The position numbers and the translations under genes were made by a program. 64,000 nucleotides of DNA from Pantoea wallisii (GTDB lineage Bacteria; Pseudomonadota; Gammaproteobacteria; Enterobacterales; Enterobacteriaceae): the NCBI RefSeq assembly GCF_002095485.1, contig NZ_MLFS01000011.1, positions 26,678 to 90,677 on the forward strand. Reading direction: 5' to 3'. Positions within the stretch are counted from its first letter, which is position 1. Each line of letters begins with the position of its first letter. Shown here piece by piece: positions 1 to 9,855 of this stretch. The notes beneath the pieces are model-generated. The model ran no database searches, was not told the origin of the DNA, and saw nothing but the letters and a program-made list of their open reading frames with translations.

Positions 1-1
1 C

Positions 2-856
2 TCTTCCAGTCCGTTATTCAGTGAAAAACTCTCACACATGAGCCGGGGCAGTGGACAGTGGACGGCTGCGCTGGATGGAAAAAAACGCATCTTCGGCTTT
101 GCCAGCTCCGATCGTTATCCCCTGATCGTGGCTGCCGGCTATGACACGCAGGATCTTTTTATGCGCTGGCTGAAGAGCCGGGTGCAGGATGTTGCGCTCA
201 GTCTGGCGCTGATCGGCATCATTGTGGCGCTGGGTATCTATGTCATGCGCCAGGCACAGCGAAGTCTGCGCTATCAGAGTGAGCTCACCAGCCTGCGCGA
301 CGAGTTGAAAAAAGCCAACAACACCTTGTCACGCATGGCGCACAGAGATGCGCTGACCAATCTGGCAAACCGGCGCGAGTTCGATCGCTATCTTGATGAA
401 GCGCTGACGCTTGCCCGCCAGCGTGCGGAACCCGTAGCGCTGGTGATGATAGATATCGATTTCTTCAAACGCTTCAATGATACCTACGGTCATGTCGCCG
501 GTGATGCGTGCCTGCAGCGCATTGCCTATGCGTTGAATGCGTTGCCGTTGCGCAGTACGGATCTGGTTGCCCGTTATGGCGGGGAAGAGTTCGCCATTAT
601 TCTGCCGGGGGCCGATAACCAGCACGCTAAAGCGATCGCCACGAACGCCGCCGCCGCCATCCGGGAGCTGCACATACCGCATCGATCTTCTGATCTGCCC
701 TCTCAGCAAGTGACACTGAGTGCCGGCTATGCCGCACAGATACCGGCCGATGAGGGCCCGACGCGAGAAGCGCTGATTGCGCAGGCCGACCGGGCGCTCT
801 ATTTCGCCAAGCAGTCTGGCCGCAACCAGGTAAAAGGCAGTGAAGAGACGGTCTGA
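2..856 (+). CDS. Diguanylate cyclase (GGDEF), 5' end outside the window
   Basis: The reading frame is open from the left edge, so the N-terminus and true start lie outside the window. What remains is the end of an extracytoplasmic sensor region (residues SSSPLFSEKL to about VAAGYD), one membrane segment (LALIGIIVALGIYV) and a full C-terminal GGDEF domain. The active-site loop reads RYGGEEF. An RxxD inhibitory site (RSTD) lies five residues before it, so the enzyme should make c-di-GMP from GTP and be product-inhibited. The sensor part looks like a Cache-type periplasmic domain, but too little is visible to name the ligand. It probably sits in the inner membrane with the GGDEF domain in the cytoplasm. 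Confidence 0.93.
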   Translation, partial: SSSPLFSEKLSHMSRGSGQWTAALDGKKRIFGFASSDRYPLIVAAGYDTQDLFMRWLKSRVQDVALSLALIGIIVALGIYVMRQAQRSLRYQSELTSLRDELKKANNTLSRMAHRDALTNLANRREFDRYLDEALTLARQRAEPVALVMIDIDFFKRFNDTYGHVAGDACLQRIAYALNALPLRSTDLVARYGGEEFAIILPGADNQHAKAIATNAAAAIRELHIPHRSSDLPSQQVTLSAGYAAQIPADEGPTREALIAQADRALYFAKQSGRNQVKGSEETV

Positions 857-895
857 TTCAGACGCAAAATCATATTGATCAAGAGGGAAATACTC

Positions 896-1458
896 ATGAA
901 AATTGCCTGTCTTGGATGGGGATCGTTAATCTGGAAACCCGGGAATTTGCCCATCGCTGCGGAGTGGCAGACGGATGGCCCGCAGTTACCGATTGAGTTC
1001 TCGCGCATCGGGGATGGTGGCGAAGTGGCAACCGCGCTGTGTATCAACGCCGTGCCGGTTCCGGTGTTGTGGGCGCCGCTAAGTACGACCGATTTGACAG
1101 AAGCTTGTCGCGCCTTACGGGAGCGGGAAGCCATTCCTGATGAGCGTTGCGATGGTGTAGGTATCCTGCTCAATCCACAGCAGGCACCGGGAGCACTGGC
1201 GACCTGGGCAATCAACCATGGCGTTGATGCCGTTATCTGGACCGCCTTGCCGCCGCGTTTTCAACATGTTGAGGGGCGTATTCCAGGCTGTGACGATGTT
1301 CTGGCGCACTTATCAGCCTGCAGGGCGAAACGGCAGCGCATGCTTACGACTATATCCGGCGCGTTCCGGCACAGCTCGCCACACCTTACCGTCAGGCATT
1401 AATGCACAGGGTAAGCCGTACACCGGATATGCCTGCTTTAGACGATGCCAAAAGCTAG
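896..1458 (+). pseudogene. AIG2/gamma-glutamylcyclotransferase-like protein, frameshifted
   Basis: The protein starts MKIACLGWGSLIW at 896, preceded by an AGAGGGA ribosome site; an in-frame ATG at 875 is less likely. It resembles the enteric family of about 190 residues with a gamma-glutamylcyclotransferase-like fold (GWGSLIW near the N-terminus, then a WTALPP motif). The first frame runs to 1402 with an odd Ser/Arg-rich end. From about 1312 the next frame reads LQGETAAHAYDYIRR and continues to a stop at 1458, which is the expected C-terminus. One missing base near 1309-1315 (a TT run) explains this; with it restored the protein has 187 residues. Substrate unknown. A true mutation or a sequencing error is possible; I favour error because the same defect recurs across the window. 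Confidence 0.72.
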
Positions 1459-1519
1459 CTGCACTGTAAAAATGTAAGTTTTCTTAACTCATCTATGGCG
1501 CCGCCGCACAAGTGCGGCG

Positions 1520-1810
1520 TCAGCTCAGATTAATGCTCCTCAATCCCGACCAGCAGCGCTCCTCTGAGCGGCTGATAAACACGGCCGGATCGTGGCTAAA
1601 GCTATTTATCAGGTTAGCAATACGATCGGTAAGGCTCCGGATATTCTCGGTGCCGACATAGGTAAATTCATTGGAAGGCAGCGCATAAGTGTTACCTTTT
1701 TCACACACCACGCTGCGCGAAAAGCCATTTTCCAGCATGGTATAGAGCAATTCGATATGCATGTTTGGCGTAGGTTCACTTAACTCTACCCGGATTGTGT
1801 AGTTATTCAT
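1520..1810 (-). CDS. Small GhoS/DUF2622-like protein
   Basis: A 96-residue protein starting MNNYTIRVELSEPTP. It has a good ribosome site (GAGGTG) about 8 bases before the ATG. The pattern of an N-terminal beta strand (YTIRVEL), a helix, then GFSRSVV and a YALPSNEF segment is that of the DUF2622/GhoS family, small ferredoxin-like proteins. One member, E. coli GhoS, is an endoribonuclease antitoxin of the type V GhoT/GhoS system. No GhoT-like membrane peptide was seen next to it, so an antitoxin role is not supported here; it is probably one of the many uncharacterised family members. The assignment rests on pattern memory only. Confidence 0.6.
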   Translation of the reverse strand: MNNYTIRVELSEPTPNMHIELLYTMLENGFSRSVVCEKGNTYALPSNEFTYVGTENIRSLTDRIANLINSFSHDPAVFISRSEERCWSGLRSINLS

Positions 1811-2228
1811 CGCAGCACCTCACAGACGCTAATTTAAGTTTACTTAAGTTTAGCGGACGAAATTATATTTTCCATATATTAGGAAATATCTTAAGGAGAG
1901 AAATAAGGCGCATCGATACGACCAGACTGAATAAGCGGAACCGTATGCAAACGCACGGCAGCTATCATGAATGTGGGCACCTGATCTGGTACGATAAATA
2001 TCTTCGTGCAGCACACAATATTTATTATTTTGCCGCTGTGTTTAGCGATGTCTGCGGCTCAATTTATGCGTGGCACTGTTTGTTCGAGCAAAAATAAGGA
2101 ATTATCTCAGTAATAAAATAATGCACGAGCTGGAAGAGATATTTCGCAGCAAGCCAGCAGCGAATGCAGTAATTCTTGCTGCACGCACGCTGACTTTTTA
2201 GAATTGATTCGTTATATGCAGCGCCGCA
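1811..2228. other. Intergenic region, 418 bases
   Basis: An A+T-rich stretch upstream of the small GhoS-like gene and downstream of the glycosyltransferase. It should hold the promoter of the leftward small gene. An open frame on the plus strand (1795-2097) overlaps that gene's start, has no ribosome site and resembles nothing known. No structured element was recognised. Confidence 0.5.
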
Positions 2229-3248
2229 TTATTCAGCAGCCAGCACACGTCTGCGCAGCTGGATAAAGCGCTCATCAACCGCATCGACGCTAAGCAGGTT
2301 CACATTTCTGTCTGGTGCTTCCAGAGTTTCATGCGGGACGCCCCATGGGCCCCAAAACCACGCATCGCTGTTGCCAAACATCGCCACCACCGGCACACCG
2401 ACGCCCGCTGCAATGTGTAAGGCTCCGCCGTCGCTGGTCAATATCTGATCGCATAGCGTCATGGCAGCCATTAACTCGCGCAGATTTTTTGTCGCCACCG
2501 GAGTAATGGAGATATCCTTACAGGCGCTCATTATCCGTTGCGCTTTTTCATCGTCACCCGGATGCTCTTTATTATCAGCAGAACCGGGTGACCAGAACAG
2601 AAGGAAGTGGCACTTTTCGCGCTGGCTTATTCTGTGTGCCAGTTCGACAAACTTTTCCGCCTGCCACTGTTGCAGCGGTTTCCTGGCGCTAATCTGTAAT
2701 CCGTACACCGGGATATCCTGAGGAGCAGCTATTTTTTGCGCTATCGAGGTTAACTCATCCTCTGAAACATACAGTTCCAGCGGGCCGGGTTCACTGTAGG
2801 CGCCCAGCGGTTTAGCCAGATCGGCAAGCAGTTCGACAATATGACGTTTATCCTGCGTTTTCCCTATTGCGTCTGTTATTGAACCCGAAGCGTCGTTACC
2901 GAAGGCAATAGTACGTTTCGCACCCGATATTTTCGCCCAGTGCAGTTGCCGTTTGGTAAAACCTTCGCGTGCAATGATCGCTACGTCGTAACGGGCAAAA
3001 CGTATATCAATATAGGTCTTGATGCGACGCATGATAACACTCAGCGCTGATTGTCCATGTTTACGGTGGTGCAGTTTACTGTAAATATGAATGCGACCAA
3101 TGTGCGGGTTGTTTTCTAAAACAGATTGATTATAGGTGTTAACCAGCACATCGATTTTGACATTGAATTTCTCTGCCAGTGAAGCTATTAATGGTGTAGT
3201 TAAAATCAGATCGCCAATATTATCGCGACGAATGATCAGTATCTTCAT
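2229..3248 (-). CDS. Glycosyltransferase family 9 (heptosyltransferase-like)
   Basis: A 339-residue protein starting MKILIIRRDNIGDLILTTPL at 3248, with an AAGGAAG ribosome site; the frame extends further upstream to 3341 but lacks support there. The N-terminal RxDxIGDxxLTTP signature and the later LTSDGGALHIAAGVGVPVVAMFG segment (nucleotide-sugar binding, usually DSGPMHLAAA in this family) identify a GT-B fold transferase of family GT9. This family includes the LPS inner-core heptosyltransferases WaaC, WaaF and WaaQ. It is cytoplasmic or peripheral at the inner membrane. It stands alone, away from any LPS core cluster, so the acceptor is unknown. It may add a heptose or other sugar to LPS or to another surface glycan. 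Confidence 0.85.
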   Translation of the reverse strand: MKILIIRRDNIGDLILTTPLIASLAEKFNVKIDVLVNTYNQSVLENNPHIGRIHIYSKLHHRKHGQSALSVIMRRIKTYIDIRFARYDVAIIAREGFTKRQLHWAKISGAKRTIAFGNDASGSITDAIGKTQDKRHIVELLADLAKPLGAYSEPGPLELYVSEDELTSIAQKIAAPQDIPVYGLQISARKPLQQWQAEKFVELAHRISQREKCHFLLFWSPGSADNKEHPGDDEKAQRIMSACKDISITPVATKNLRELMAAMTLCDQILTSDGGALHIAAGVGVPVVAMFGNSDAWFWGPWGVPHETLEAPDRNVNLLSVDAVDERFIQLRRRVLAAE

Positions 3249-3915
3249 GGCTCTTCCTTTCGTTTCCTTGCGTATGAAATCGCCGGGAGTTTTGTGCTGC
3301 TGAGGGTTGCAAATGCAGGCGACTATAGCCGCCGACCTCATTCATGGTCAACCAGCGGTTGCTAAAGCCTAAGCGTGCTACAGCTTGTTCGGAGACAGGC
3401 AAAGACCTGAGAAGTTAGACCTTGCACAGAGTTTTTACTGTTTTTTTATTATAAATCAATAAATAAGCTTCATGTAACGACTTCAGATAATCATTCATCA
3501 GGCATCGCTGATGATGCGCTGTATAGTAGCCAGGCAGCGCCTCTGTACGGCGGCGAACCAGATAACCTATCTGATAGAGTTAAATATACTCACGTCTTTT
3601 GAAGATTTATTAAGCGTTCGATGCAGCATACAGCCAAAAACGGGGTTTCAATCAACGTTGTTCACTTCATATTTTCGCTTCCGTTACTGCAATGCCCTCA
3701 CGGAAATTTTATATTTCAAACACAATATGTGTCAGTCAGGAAAATGAAAATATTTCGTTTGGGGTTTGCCATTTTTACAGATATTACCGCAGAGTGCCGT
3801 TGTTAAAATACTAATAGTCAAAAAATTGCAAAGATTATAACAATAACATGTTTTACGAAATATATTCCGCCGCTCCACACTGGTCGCCATATTCATTACG
3901 ACAAGGATAAGGCGC
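3249..3915. other. Intergenic region, 667 bases
   Basis: This A+T-rich stretch separates the leftward glycosyltransferase from the rightward sulfur operon and must hold both promoters. Short open frames inside it (for example 3511-3747) have no family resemblance or convincing ribosome sites. No clear operator or riboswitch was recognised. Confidence 0.5.
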
Positions 3916-4911
3916 ATGTCATACCGACTCAGTTTGCTGGATAAATCGCCGATTAGCAGCGGAGAGAGCGCCAGCCATGCGCTGCATCGTACCCTTAAGC
4001 TGGCACAACTGGCAGAAGCCTGGGGTTACCACCGCTTCTGGCTGGCAGAGCACCACAACACTGAACAGCTGGCGAGCCCGTCACCCGAGTTACTCATCGC
4101 ATGGATCATCGGCCAGACGCATCACATCCGCGTCGGTTCCGGCGGCGTAATGCTGCAACACTACAGCCCCTATAAAGTCGCCGAAAACTTCAATCTGCTG
4201 GCCGCGCTGGCGCCGGGGCGCATCGATCTTGGCATTGGTAAAGCCCCCGGCGGTTTGCCGCTCTCAACGCGTGCGCTCCAGCTGGGCGTACATCAGGCAG
4301 AGAAAGGGAGCTTTGCAGAGCAGCTGGCGCTGCTTGATAGCTGGCTGAATGTGCCGCCGGTCGGTAATGAAGAGATTCTGCGTGCTACGCCGCTGCCACC
4401 GCGTCCGGCACAACGCTTTCTGCTGGGCGCCAGCGAAGAGAGCGCCCGTCTGGCGGCGGAGGCAGGCTGGCAGCTGGTGTTTGCCGCACATCACAACGGC
4501 GATCCGCAGCTCATGCAGCAGGTACTGCATCGTTATCACGCGCTCAGTAACGGCCAGCGGGCGCTGGTGGCGGTTCAGGTGGTGGTGGCAGACTCGCCAG
4601 CCGCCGCCGATCTGCTGGTCGATACGCTGCGCATTTATCACGTACGTGTCGCAGGCGGACAAAGCGTAAACGTCGGCAGCGTCGAGCAGGCGGAGCGCTA
4701 TGTGCGCCAGGGCGGCTATACCGATTACGTTATTGAGCCGCGCACACCTTCGCTGCTGAAGGGGACTGCAGCACAGGTACATGCTCAGCTTGAGACGCTG
4801 CACCAGCGCTTCGGCATTGAAGAGTTTGTGATTGATACTCCGATAGCGGAAGAGCAGGCGCGGCTGGCATCGCTTGAACTGCTGGCTACGCATCGGCTGG
4901 TCACAGCCTGA
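3916..4911 (+). CDS. MsnO8-type luciferase-like flavin monooxygenase
   Basis: First gene of the operon that runs to 11538. The 331-residue protein starts MSYRLSLLDKSPI, preceded by an AAGGAT ribosome site. It has the TIM-barrel bacterial-luciferase fold seen in the MsnO8 group of LLM monooxygenases: YHRFWLAEHHN near residue 40, a GSGGVMLQHYSPYKVAENFN segment near 75 and GRIDLGIGKAPG near 105. Such enzymes use reduced FMN and O2. In the Bacillus ytm operon the related YtmO (CmoO) accompanies sulfur-conjugate breakdown, so here it probably oxidises an imported S-containing compound. Its stop lies 15 bases before the next start, which indicates co-transcription. The exact substrate cannot be read from sequence. 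Confidence 0.87.
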   Translation: MSYRLSLLDKSPISSGESASHALHRTLKLAQLAEAWGYHRFWLAEHHNTEQLASPSPELLIAWIIGQTHHIRVGSGGVMLQHYSPYKVAENFNLLAALAPGRIDLGIGKAPGGLPLSTRALQLGVHQAEKGSFAEQLALLDSWLNVPPVGNEEILRATPLPPRPAQRFLLGASEESARLAAEAGWQLVFAAHHNGDPQLMQQVLHRYHALSNGQRALVAVQVVVADSPAAADLLVDTLRIYHVRVAGGQSVNVGSVEQAERYVRQGGYTDYVIEPRTPSLLKGTAAQVHAQLETLHQRFGIEEFVIDTPIAEEQARLASLELLATHRLVTA

Positions 4912-4926
4912 GTGGCGGAGGCATCC

Positions 4927-6063
4927 ATGACGCAAGTCAACGAACAACAGCTGATAGCGTGGCGGCGTGAACTCCACAGCTGGCCTGAGCTCTCTGGTCA
5001 TGAAGTGGAAACCACTGCGCGGCTGCGTCGCTGGCTGCAGCAGGCGGGCCTGCGCGTGCCGGACTATCCGCTGGAAACCGGCCTGGTCGCTGAGGTAGGG
5101 CAAGGTGAAGCGCTGATTGCGCTGCGTGCCGATATTGATGCGCTGCCGATCCATGAGGCCACCGGGCTGGCCTGGCGTTCGCGTAACAGTGGCGTCATGC
5201 ACGCCTGCGGTCACGATGTGCACAGCGCCGTCATGCTTGGCGCGGCACTGCAGCTGAAAGCTGTCGAGGATCGGCTGGCTGGCCGCGTGCGGATTCTGTT
5301 TCAGCCAGCGGAAGAGAACGCCACCGGCGCGCGCACACTGATTGCGTCGGGCGTGCTGGAGGGGGTACAGGCCATCTTCGGTATGCACAACGAACCGGGT
5401 CTGCCTACCGGCACCTTTGCTACGCGCGCCGGGGCTTTTTACGCCAACGCAGACAAATTTATCGTGCGTGTAGAGCGCGCGACATCGGGAACAGACGCCA
5501 TTCTGGTTGCCAGCCAGATCATTCAGGCACTGCAATCGCTCACCACGCGCAGCTTCAATACGCTCGATAGCCTGGTGTTGAGCGTGACGCGTATTGAGGC
5601 ACAGAGAGATAATCCAGCCGATCCGGGCGAAGCCGGATTTGGCGGTACGGTGCGTACGCATGACAAGCAGGTGCGCGCCCGACTGGAGCAGCGTGCGCGC
5701 CAGCTGGTAGAGAGTGTCGCCGCAGCCAGCGGGGCTCGCGCCACCTTCAGCTGGCATGCCGGCCCACCGGTGCTGGAGAACGATCCGCACTGGGCACAGT
5801 TCGCCAGCCGCGTAGCGCAGCAGGTGGGCTATCAGGTGCAAACTGCGGAGCTGCATCTTGGCGGCGAAGATTTTGCTTTCTATCTGCAACAGATTCCCGG
5901 TGCCTTTGTCAGCATTGGCAGCGCCAGCGCGTATGGCCTGCACCACGGCGGCTTCAATCCGGATGAGGCGTTGATCGCGCCCGCGGCGCACTATTTTAGT
6001 CAGCTTGCGCACCAGGCTCTGCAGCAGCTCAGCGCGCGATGTCGCGACACCACTCTGAATTAA
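4927..6063 (+). CDS. M20D amidohydrolase (YxeP/HipO-like deacetylase)
   Basis: I place the start at ATG 4927 (378 residues) because GCGGAGG sits just before it; an in-frame GTG at 4912 is possible. It has the M20 peptidase metal site: HACGHDVH at residues 92-99, FQPAEEN near 128, a GMHNEPGLPTG strand near 155, and a C-terminal LGGEDFAFYL near 310. Members remove N-acyl groups from amino acids. In Bacillus, YxeP (same family, same operon type) deacetylates N-acetylcysteine released from S-(2-succino)cysteine. By analogy this enzyme would complete the pathway after N-acetylation and oxidation by neighbours. Cytoplasmic; two divalent metal ions expected. Confidence 0.88.
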   Translation: MTQVNEQQLIAWRRELHSWPELSGHEVETTARLRRWLQQAGLRVPDYPLETGLVAEVGQGEALIALRADIDALPIHEATGLAWRSRNSGVMHACGHDVHSAVMLGAALQLKAVEDRLAGRVRILFQPAEENATGARTLIASGVLEGVQAIFGMHNEPGLPTGTFATRAGAFYANADKFIVRVERATSGTDAILVASQIIQALQSLTTRSFNTLDSLVLSVTRIEAQRDNPADPGEAGFGGTVRTHDKQVRARLEQRARQLVESVAAASGARATFSWHAGPPVLENDPHWAQFASRVAQQVGYQVQTAELHLGGEDFAFYLQQIPGAFVSIGSASAYGLHHGGFNPDEALIAPAAHYFSQLAHQALQQLSARCRDTTLN

Positions 6064-6144
6064 TCCAACCCCGATTTCCTTTCAGCGCTGTACGGCGACC
6101 ACGCTGTCGCCGTCAGGCTGAGCCATAGCCTAAGAGAGACCATT

Positions 6145-7458
6145 ATGAGTGCAAGACAACTGCGACTGGGCACCATCTTACACGGCGCCTCCGGCAACAT
6201 GTCCGCGTGGCGTCATCCGGCGGCGCAGGCGAATGCCAGCATCAGTTTTGATTACGCCCGCCGCATTGCGCAAAAAGCGGAGGCCGGCAAACTGGATTTC
6301 CTGTTTGTTGCCGATGGCCTGTTCATTAATGAGAAATCGATCCCACATTTTCTCAACCGTTTTGAGCCGTTAACGCTGCTGTCAGCGCTGGCGGGCGTGA
6401 CAGAACATCTGGGGCTGGTTGGCACCGTGTCAACCTCCTACAGCGAACCGTTCACCGTTGCGCGCCAGTTCGCCAGCCTTGATCACCTGAGCGGTGGTCG
6501 CGCAGGCTGGAATGTGGTGACCTCGCCGCTGGAGGGCTCCGCGAAGAACTTTTCACGTCAGCAGCACCCGGAGCACGCGCTGCGCTATCGCATCGCCGAT
6601 GAGTATCTACAGGTGGTGAAAGGGTTATGGGATTCATGGGAGGAAGGCGCGTTCCTCCGTGATAAGCACAGCGGCCAGTTCTTTGATGCCGGCAAACTGC
6701 ATACGCTTAATCACCACGGGGACTTCTTCCAGGTACAGGGGCCGCTCAACATTGAGCGTACGCCTCAGGGGCGCCCCATCGTCTTTCAGGCCGGAGCCTC
6801 GGAAGATGGACGCAGGCTGGCAGCCCGGCACGCAGATGCCATTTTCACTCACCAGTCCACGCGCGAAGAGGCGCAATCCTTTTATCAGGATGTGAAAAAA
6901 CAGCTGGTGGCCAACGGCCGTGAGCCTGGCGATCTGCACATCTTCCAGGGCGTTAGCGTGATTGTCGGGGATGATGCGCAGGATGTTGAGCAGCAATACC
7001 AGACCACGGCTGCGCTGGTGTCAATCAGCGATGCGCTCAACTACCTTGGCCGCTTCTTTGATCACCACGACTTCACGCAGTATCCGCTGGATGAACCCTT
7101 CCCCGATATCGGCGATATCGGTCAAAACAGTTTTCGCAGCACCACCGATGAGATCAAACGTAAAGCCCGCGAGCAGGGGCATACCCTGCGTCAGGCCGCC
7201 CTGGAAGCCGCAACGCCGCGGCCGCTGTTCCACGGCACGCCAGAGCAGGTTGCGGATGGTTTGCAGCTGTGGTTTGAGAGCGAAGCGACCGATGGCTTCA
7301 TTATTCAGGGCGGCACGCCAGATACCTTCGAGCGCTTTGTGGATCGCGTGATACCGATCCTGCAGGCGCGCGGCCTGTCGCGTACGGCTTATCCCGGAAC
7401 AACGCTGCGTGCCAGCTTTGGCCTGAAAGATCCGCTTAATCACTTCACACAACAATAA
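6145..7458 (+). CDS. NtaA/SnaA/DszA-family FMN monooxygenase (YxeK-like)
   Basis: A 437-residue protein starting [14 protein letters not shown] after an AAGAGAG ribosome site. It belongs to the NtaA/SnaA/DszA group of FMNH2-dependent monooxygenases: [25 protein letters not shown], then [24 protein letters not shown] near residue 120 and [22 protein letters not shown] near 215. Length matches the family. In Bacillus, YxeK of this family cleaves N-acetyl-S-(2-succino)cysteine to N-acetylcysteine and oxaloacetate. The same neighbours are present here (acetyltransferase, M20 deacetylase, ABC importer), so a C-S bond-cleaving role is a reasonable inference. It needs a flavin reductase, which is not encoded in this operon. 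Confidence 0.88.
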   Translation: MSARQLRLGTILHGASGNMSAWRHPAAQANASISFDYARRIAQKAEAGKLDFLFVADGLFINEKSIPHFLNRFEPLTLLSALAGVTEHLGLVGTVSTSYSEPFTVARQFASLDHLSGGRAGWNVVTSPLEGSAKNFSRQQHPEHALRYRIADEYLQVVKGLWDSWEEGAFLRDKHSGQFFDAGKLHTLNHHGDFFQVQGPLNIERTPQGRPIVFQAGASEDGRRLAARHADAIFTHQSTREEAQSFYQDVKKQLVANGREPGDLHIFQGVSVIVGDDAQDVEQQYQTTAALVSISDALNYLGRFFDHHDFTQYPLDEPFPDIGDIGQNSFRSTTDEIKRKAREQGHTLRQAALEAATPRPLFHGTPEQVADGLQLWFESEATDGFIIQGGTPDTFERFVDRVIPILQARGLSRTAYPGTTLRASFGLKDPLNHFTQQ

Positions 7459-7474
7459 GAAACGAGATAACGCT

Positions 7475-8407
7475 ATGCAGAAAAAATCCTTTATTGCGCT
7501 GATGTTGCTGGGACTGAGCAGTGCGGCAATCGCTGATGATGTGGCCGTCAATGGCCAGCAGGTGAGTCTGGAGGCGAACAAAGTTCCCATCAATACGCCA
7601 AAAAATGACGCGGCGGTTGCGCAGATTCCGCCGGGTCACCGGTTTGCCGTTCCGGGATCATTCACGGTTGCCGTGGCCGCGCAGAACTCACCGCCGCTGA
7701 CGGTGTTCAGTGATGATAACAAGACCCTGCTGGGCAGCGAGGTGGACATCGCTCGCCTGGTTGCTGATAGCCTCGGCCTGAAACTGAATGTGGTACCGAC
7801 CTCCTGGGAGGACTGGCCGCTGGGCGTGGCCTCAGGCAAATACGATGCGGCGATCACCAATGTAACGGTCACGAAGGAGCGTAAAACGCGTTTTGATTTT
7901 GCTACCTATCGCAAGGACTCTCTCGGCTTTTATGTCAAAACCAGTAGCCCGATTACGTCGCTGAATAAGGCTGCGGATATTGCCGGTCTGCGTATCATCG
8001 TCGGCTCGGGCACTAATCAGGAGGCCATTCTGCTGACGTGGGACAAAGAGAATCAGGCCAAAGGATTAAAGCCATTCACGCCGGTTTATACCAAAGATGA
8101 TGCCGCGCAAACGCTGGCGCTGCAGGCCGGGCGCGCCGATGCCTACTTTGGGCCTAACGTCATTGGTGCCTGGAAAGCTGCGCTGACCAAACAGACGCGG
8201 CTGGTGGGCAGCGTGGATGGCGGCTGGCCGCGCGCCGCTCACATCGCCGTGACGGTGAAAAAGGATAACGGGCTGGTGCAACCGATCAATACCGCGCTGA
8301 ATGGCGTCATGCAGAACGGCGCTTACGACAAGGTACTGAACCGCTGGGGTGAAGGCGTAGAGCGTCTGGCGCACTCAGAGATTAACCCGGCTGGTCTGGG
8401 CGATTAA
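7475..8407 (+). CDS. Amino-acid ABC transporter substrate-binding protein (first paralog)
   Basis: A 310-residue periplasmic binding protein of family 3 with a cleavable signal (MQKKSFIALMLLGLSSAAIA, cleavage near residue 20). Typical blocks follow: LLGSEVDIARLVADSLGLKL, WEDWPLGVASGKYDAAITNVTVTKERKTRFDFATYR and GSGTNQEAILLTWDKEN. It is clearly a paralog of the protein at 10633-11538, sharing most of these motifs. It should capture a cystine-like or S-modified amino acid for the permease and ATPase encoded just downstream. Two binding proteins for one transporter also occur in the Bacillus ytm operon (TcyJ, TcyK). Confidence 0.9.
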   Translation: MQKKSFIALMLLGLSSAAIADDVAVNGQQVSLEANKVPINTPKNDAAVAQIPPGHRFAVPGSFTVAVAAQNSPPLTVFSDDNKTLLGSEVDIARLVADSLGLKLNVVPTSWEDWPLGVASGKYDAAITNVTVTKERKTRFDFATYRKDSLGFYVKTSSPITSLNKAADIAGLRIIVGSGTNQEAILLTWDKENQAKGLKPFTPVYTKDDAAQTLALQAGRADAYFGPNVIGAWKAALTKQTRLVGSVDGGWPRAAHIAVTVKKDNGLVQPINTALNGVMQNGAYDKVLNRWGEGVERLAHSEINPAGLGD

Positions 8408-8416
8408 GGAGAGAGC

Positions 8417-8929
8417 ATGAATCAGCAATTTTTCCGTGAAGTGTCACCCGAAGCCCCGGAGCTGGCGCCGATTCTGCAGGGACTGTTTGGCGAATACGCC
8501 AGCCGCTACGGTGATTTTTTTAAAAAGCACAACGAGGCTGAACTGACCGAGTGGTATCTGCCGCCGCAGGGGCTGTTTATCGTGCTGGAGCGCGACGGTG
8601 AGATCATCGCCATGGGCGCCTATAAACCCTATGACGCGGTGACAGCGGAGCTGAAGCGCATCTGGACGCGCAGCGATCTGCGCCGTCAGGGGCTGGCGCT
8701 GCTGATTTTGCAGGAGCTGGAGCGGCGTGCGCTGCGCGCCGGTTATCAGCGCGTATACCTGACCACCGGCTTCCGCCAGCCGGAAGCGGTGCGGCTCTAT
8801 ATCGGTCACGGTTATCAACCGCAGTTCGAACTGCGGGAGGACATGGAGATTTATGGCCAGCCACCGCACGATGGGCGGCTGCGCTTTCTTAAAGTCATTG
8901 ATGTGCATAGCGAAGCGCAGGCCAGCTAA
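8417..8929 (+). CDS. GNAT N-acetyltransferase (YxeL/SnaA-like role)
   Basis: A 170-residue GNAT-fold protein starting MNQQFFREVSPEAPEL, 9 bases after the preceding gene, with a GGAGAG ribosome site. The acetyl-CoA binding motif A is visible as RIWTRSDLRRQGLALLILQELERRA near residues 76-100 (RxxGxA form), followed by YLTTGFRQPEAVRLYIGHGY. In the homologous Bacillus operons an acetyltransferase of this kind N-acetylates S-(2-succino)cysteine, which also detoxifies it. I infer the same role from the context; the sequence itself shows only the GNAT fold. Confidence 0.85.
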   Translation: MNQQFFREVSPEAPELAPILQGLFGEYASRYGDFFKKHNEAELTEWYLPPQGLFIVLERDGEIIAMGAYKPYDAVTAELKRIWTRSDLRRQGLALLILQELERRALRAGYQRVYLTTGFRQPEAVRLYIGHGYQPQFELREDMEIYGQPPHDGRLRFLKVIDVHSEAQAS

Positions 8930-8940
8930 GGAGCACCACC

Positions 8941-9855
8941 ATGAGTAATGAACATCGTCTGAGTGTGGTACCGGCCCGCTATCCGGCGCGCACCGTCGGG
9001 GCCATCGTCGCACTGTTTATTCTGGCCGCCGTGATTGATTCCGTGGCCTTCAATCCTCGCTGGGAGTGGGGCGTGTTTGCGCGCTGGTTCTTTGACCCGG
9101 TGATTTTGCATGGACTGGGTCAAACGCTGCTGCTCACGCTGGCGGGCACGGTGCTTAGCCTGATCTTTGGCGGCCTGCTGGCGCTGGCGCGGCTCTCATC
9201 ATCGTGGCTGTTAAGCACGCTGGCATTCGGCTATATCTGGCTGTTTCGCTCGCTGCCGCTGATTGTGGTGCTGATCATTCTGTATAACTTCTCCTATCTC
9301 TACGACACGCTCTCTTTCGGGGTGCCCTTTACTGCGCTGTCATGGGGGCACTTCCAGACCATCAATGTGCTGGGACAGTTCCCGGCGGCGGTGATTGGTT
9401 TGACGCTGGTGCAGAGCGCCTACAGCGCGGAGATTATTCGTGGCGGCTTTTTGGGTGTCGATCACGGTCAATTTGAGGCGGCATCAGCACTTGGTCTCTC
9501 CTCTTCACGCCGTACCTTCCGTATCATTCTGCCGCAGGCGCTGCGCGCGATTATGCCCACCACCTTTAATGAAATCATCAGCCTCGCGAAAGGCACCTCA
9601 ATGGTGTATGTGCTGGCGATGCCGGAGCTGTTTTACACCATTCAGATGATCTACAACCGCACTCAGCAGGTGATTCCGCTGCTGATGGTCGGTGCTGCCT
9701 GGTATCTGATCATTACGACCGTACTGTCGCTGTTACAACACAGCGTTGAGCGCTGGCTGGCGCGCAGCGTCACCCGTGAACCGCAACCGTCGCGCTGGCG
9801 TCAGTGGCGCAATCGTACTGCTAACGAGGAGCTTTCCCATGTCCGAAGCCATTGA
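8941..9855 (+). CDS. Amino-acid ABC transporter permease
   Basis: A 304-residue inner-membrane permease of the HisM/GlnP class. After an N-terminal membrane segment (residues 20-38) come the family core ([28 protein letters not shown]) and the cytoplasmic EAA loop, [28 protein letters not shown] near residue 180, which docks the ATPase. About six membrane segments. Only one permease gene is present, so it probably forms a homodimer. The 3' end overlaps the start of the ATPase gene by 17 bases, indicating translational coupling. Confidence 0.91.
   Translation: MSNEHRLSVVPARYPARTVGAIVALFILAAVIDSVAFNPRWEWGVFARWFFDPVILHGLGQTLLLTLAGTVLSLIFGGLLALARLSSSWLLSTLAFGYIWLFRSLPLIVVLIILYNFSYLYDTLSFGVPFTALSWGHFQTINVLGQFPAAVIGLTLVQSAYSAEIIRGGFLGVDHGQFEAASALGLSSSRRTFRIILPQALRAIMPTTFNEIISLAKGTSMVYVLAMPELFYTIQMIYNRTQQVIPLLMVGAAWYLIITTVLSLLQHSVERWLARSVTREPQPSRWRQWRNRTANEELSHVRSH

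Noticed and set aside
1795..2097. A 100-codon plus-strand open frame overlapping the GhoS-like gene start.
   Set aside because: No ribosome site, no known family, and it overlaps the better supported gene and its promoter.
3511..3747. Short plus-strand open frames in the A+T-rich region before the sulfur operon.
   Set aside because: No ribosome site or recognisable motif; expected by chance in such sequence.
4264..6012. A 582-codon open frame on the minus strand across the monooxygenase and amidohydrolase genes.
   Set aside because: It is antisense to two clear enzymes, composition is His/Arg/Gln-rich without domain motifs, and it is explained by the codon use of the sense genes.
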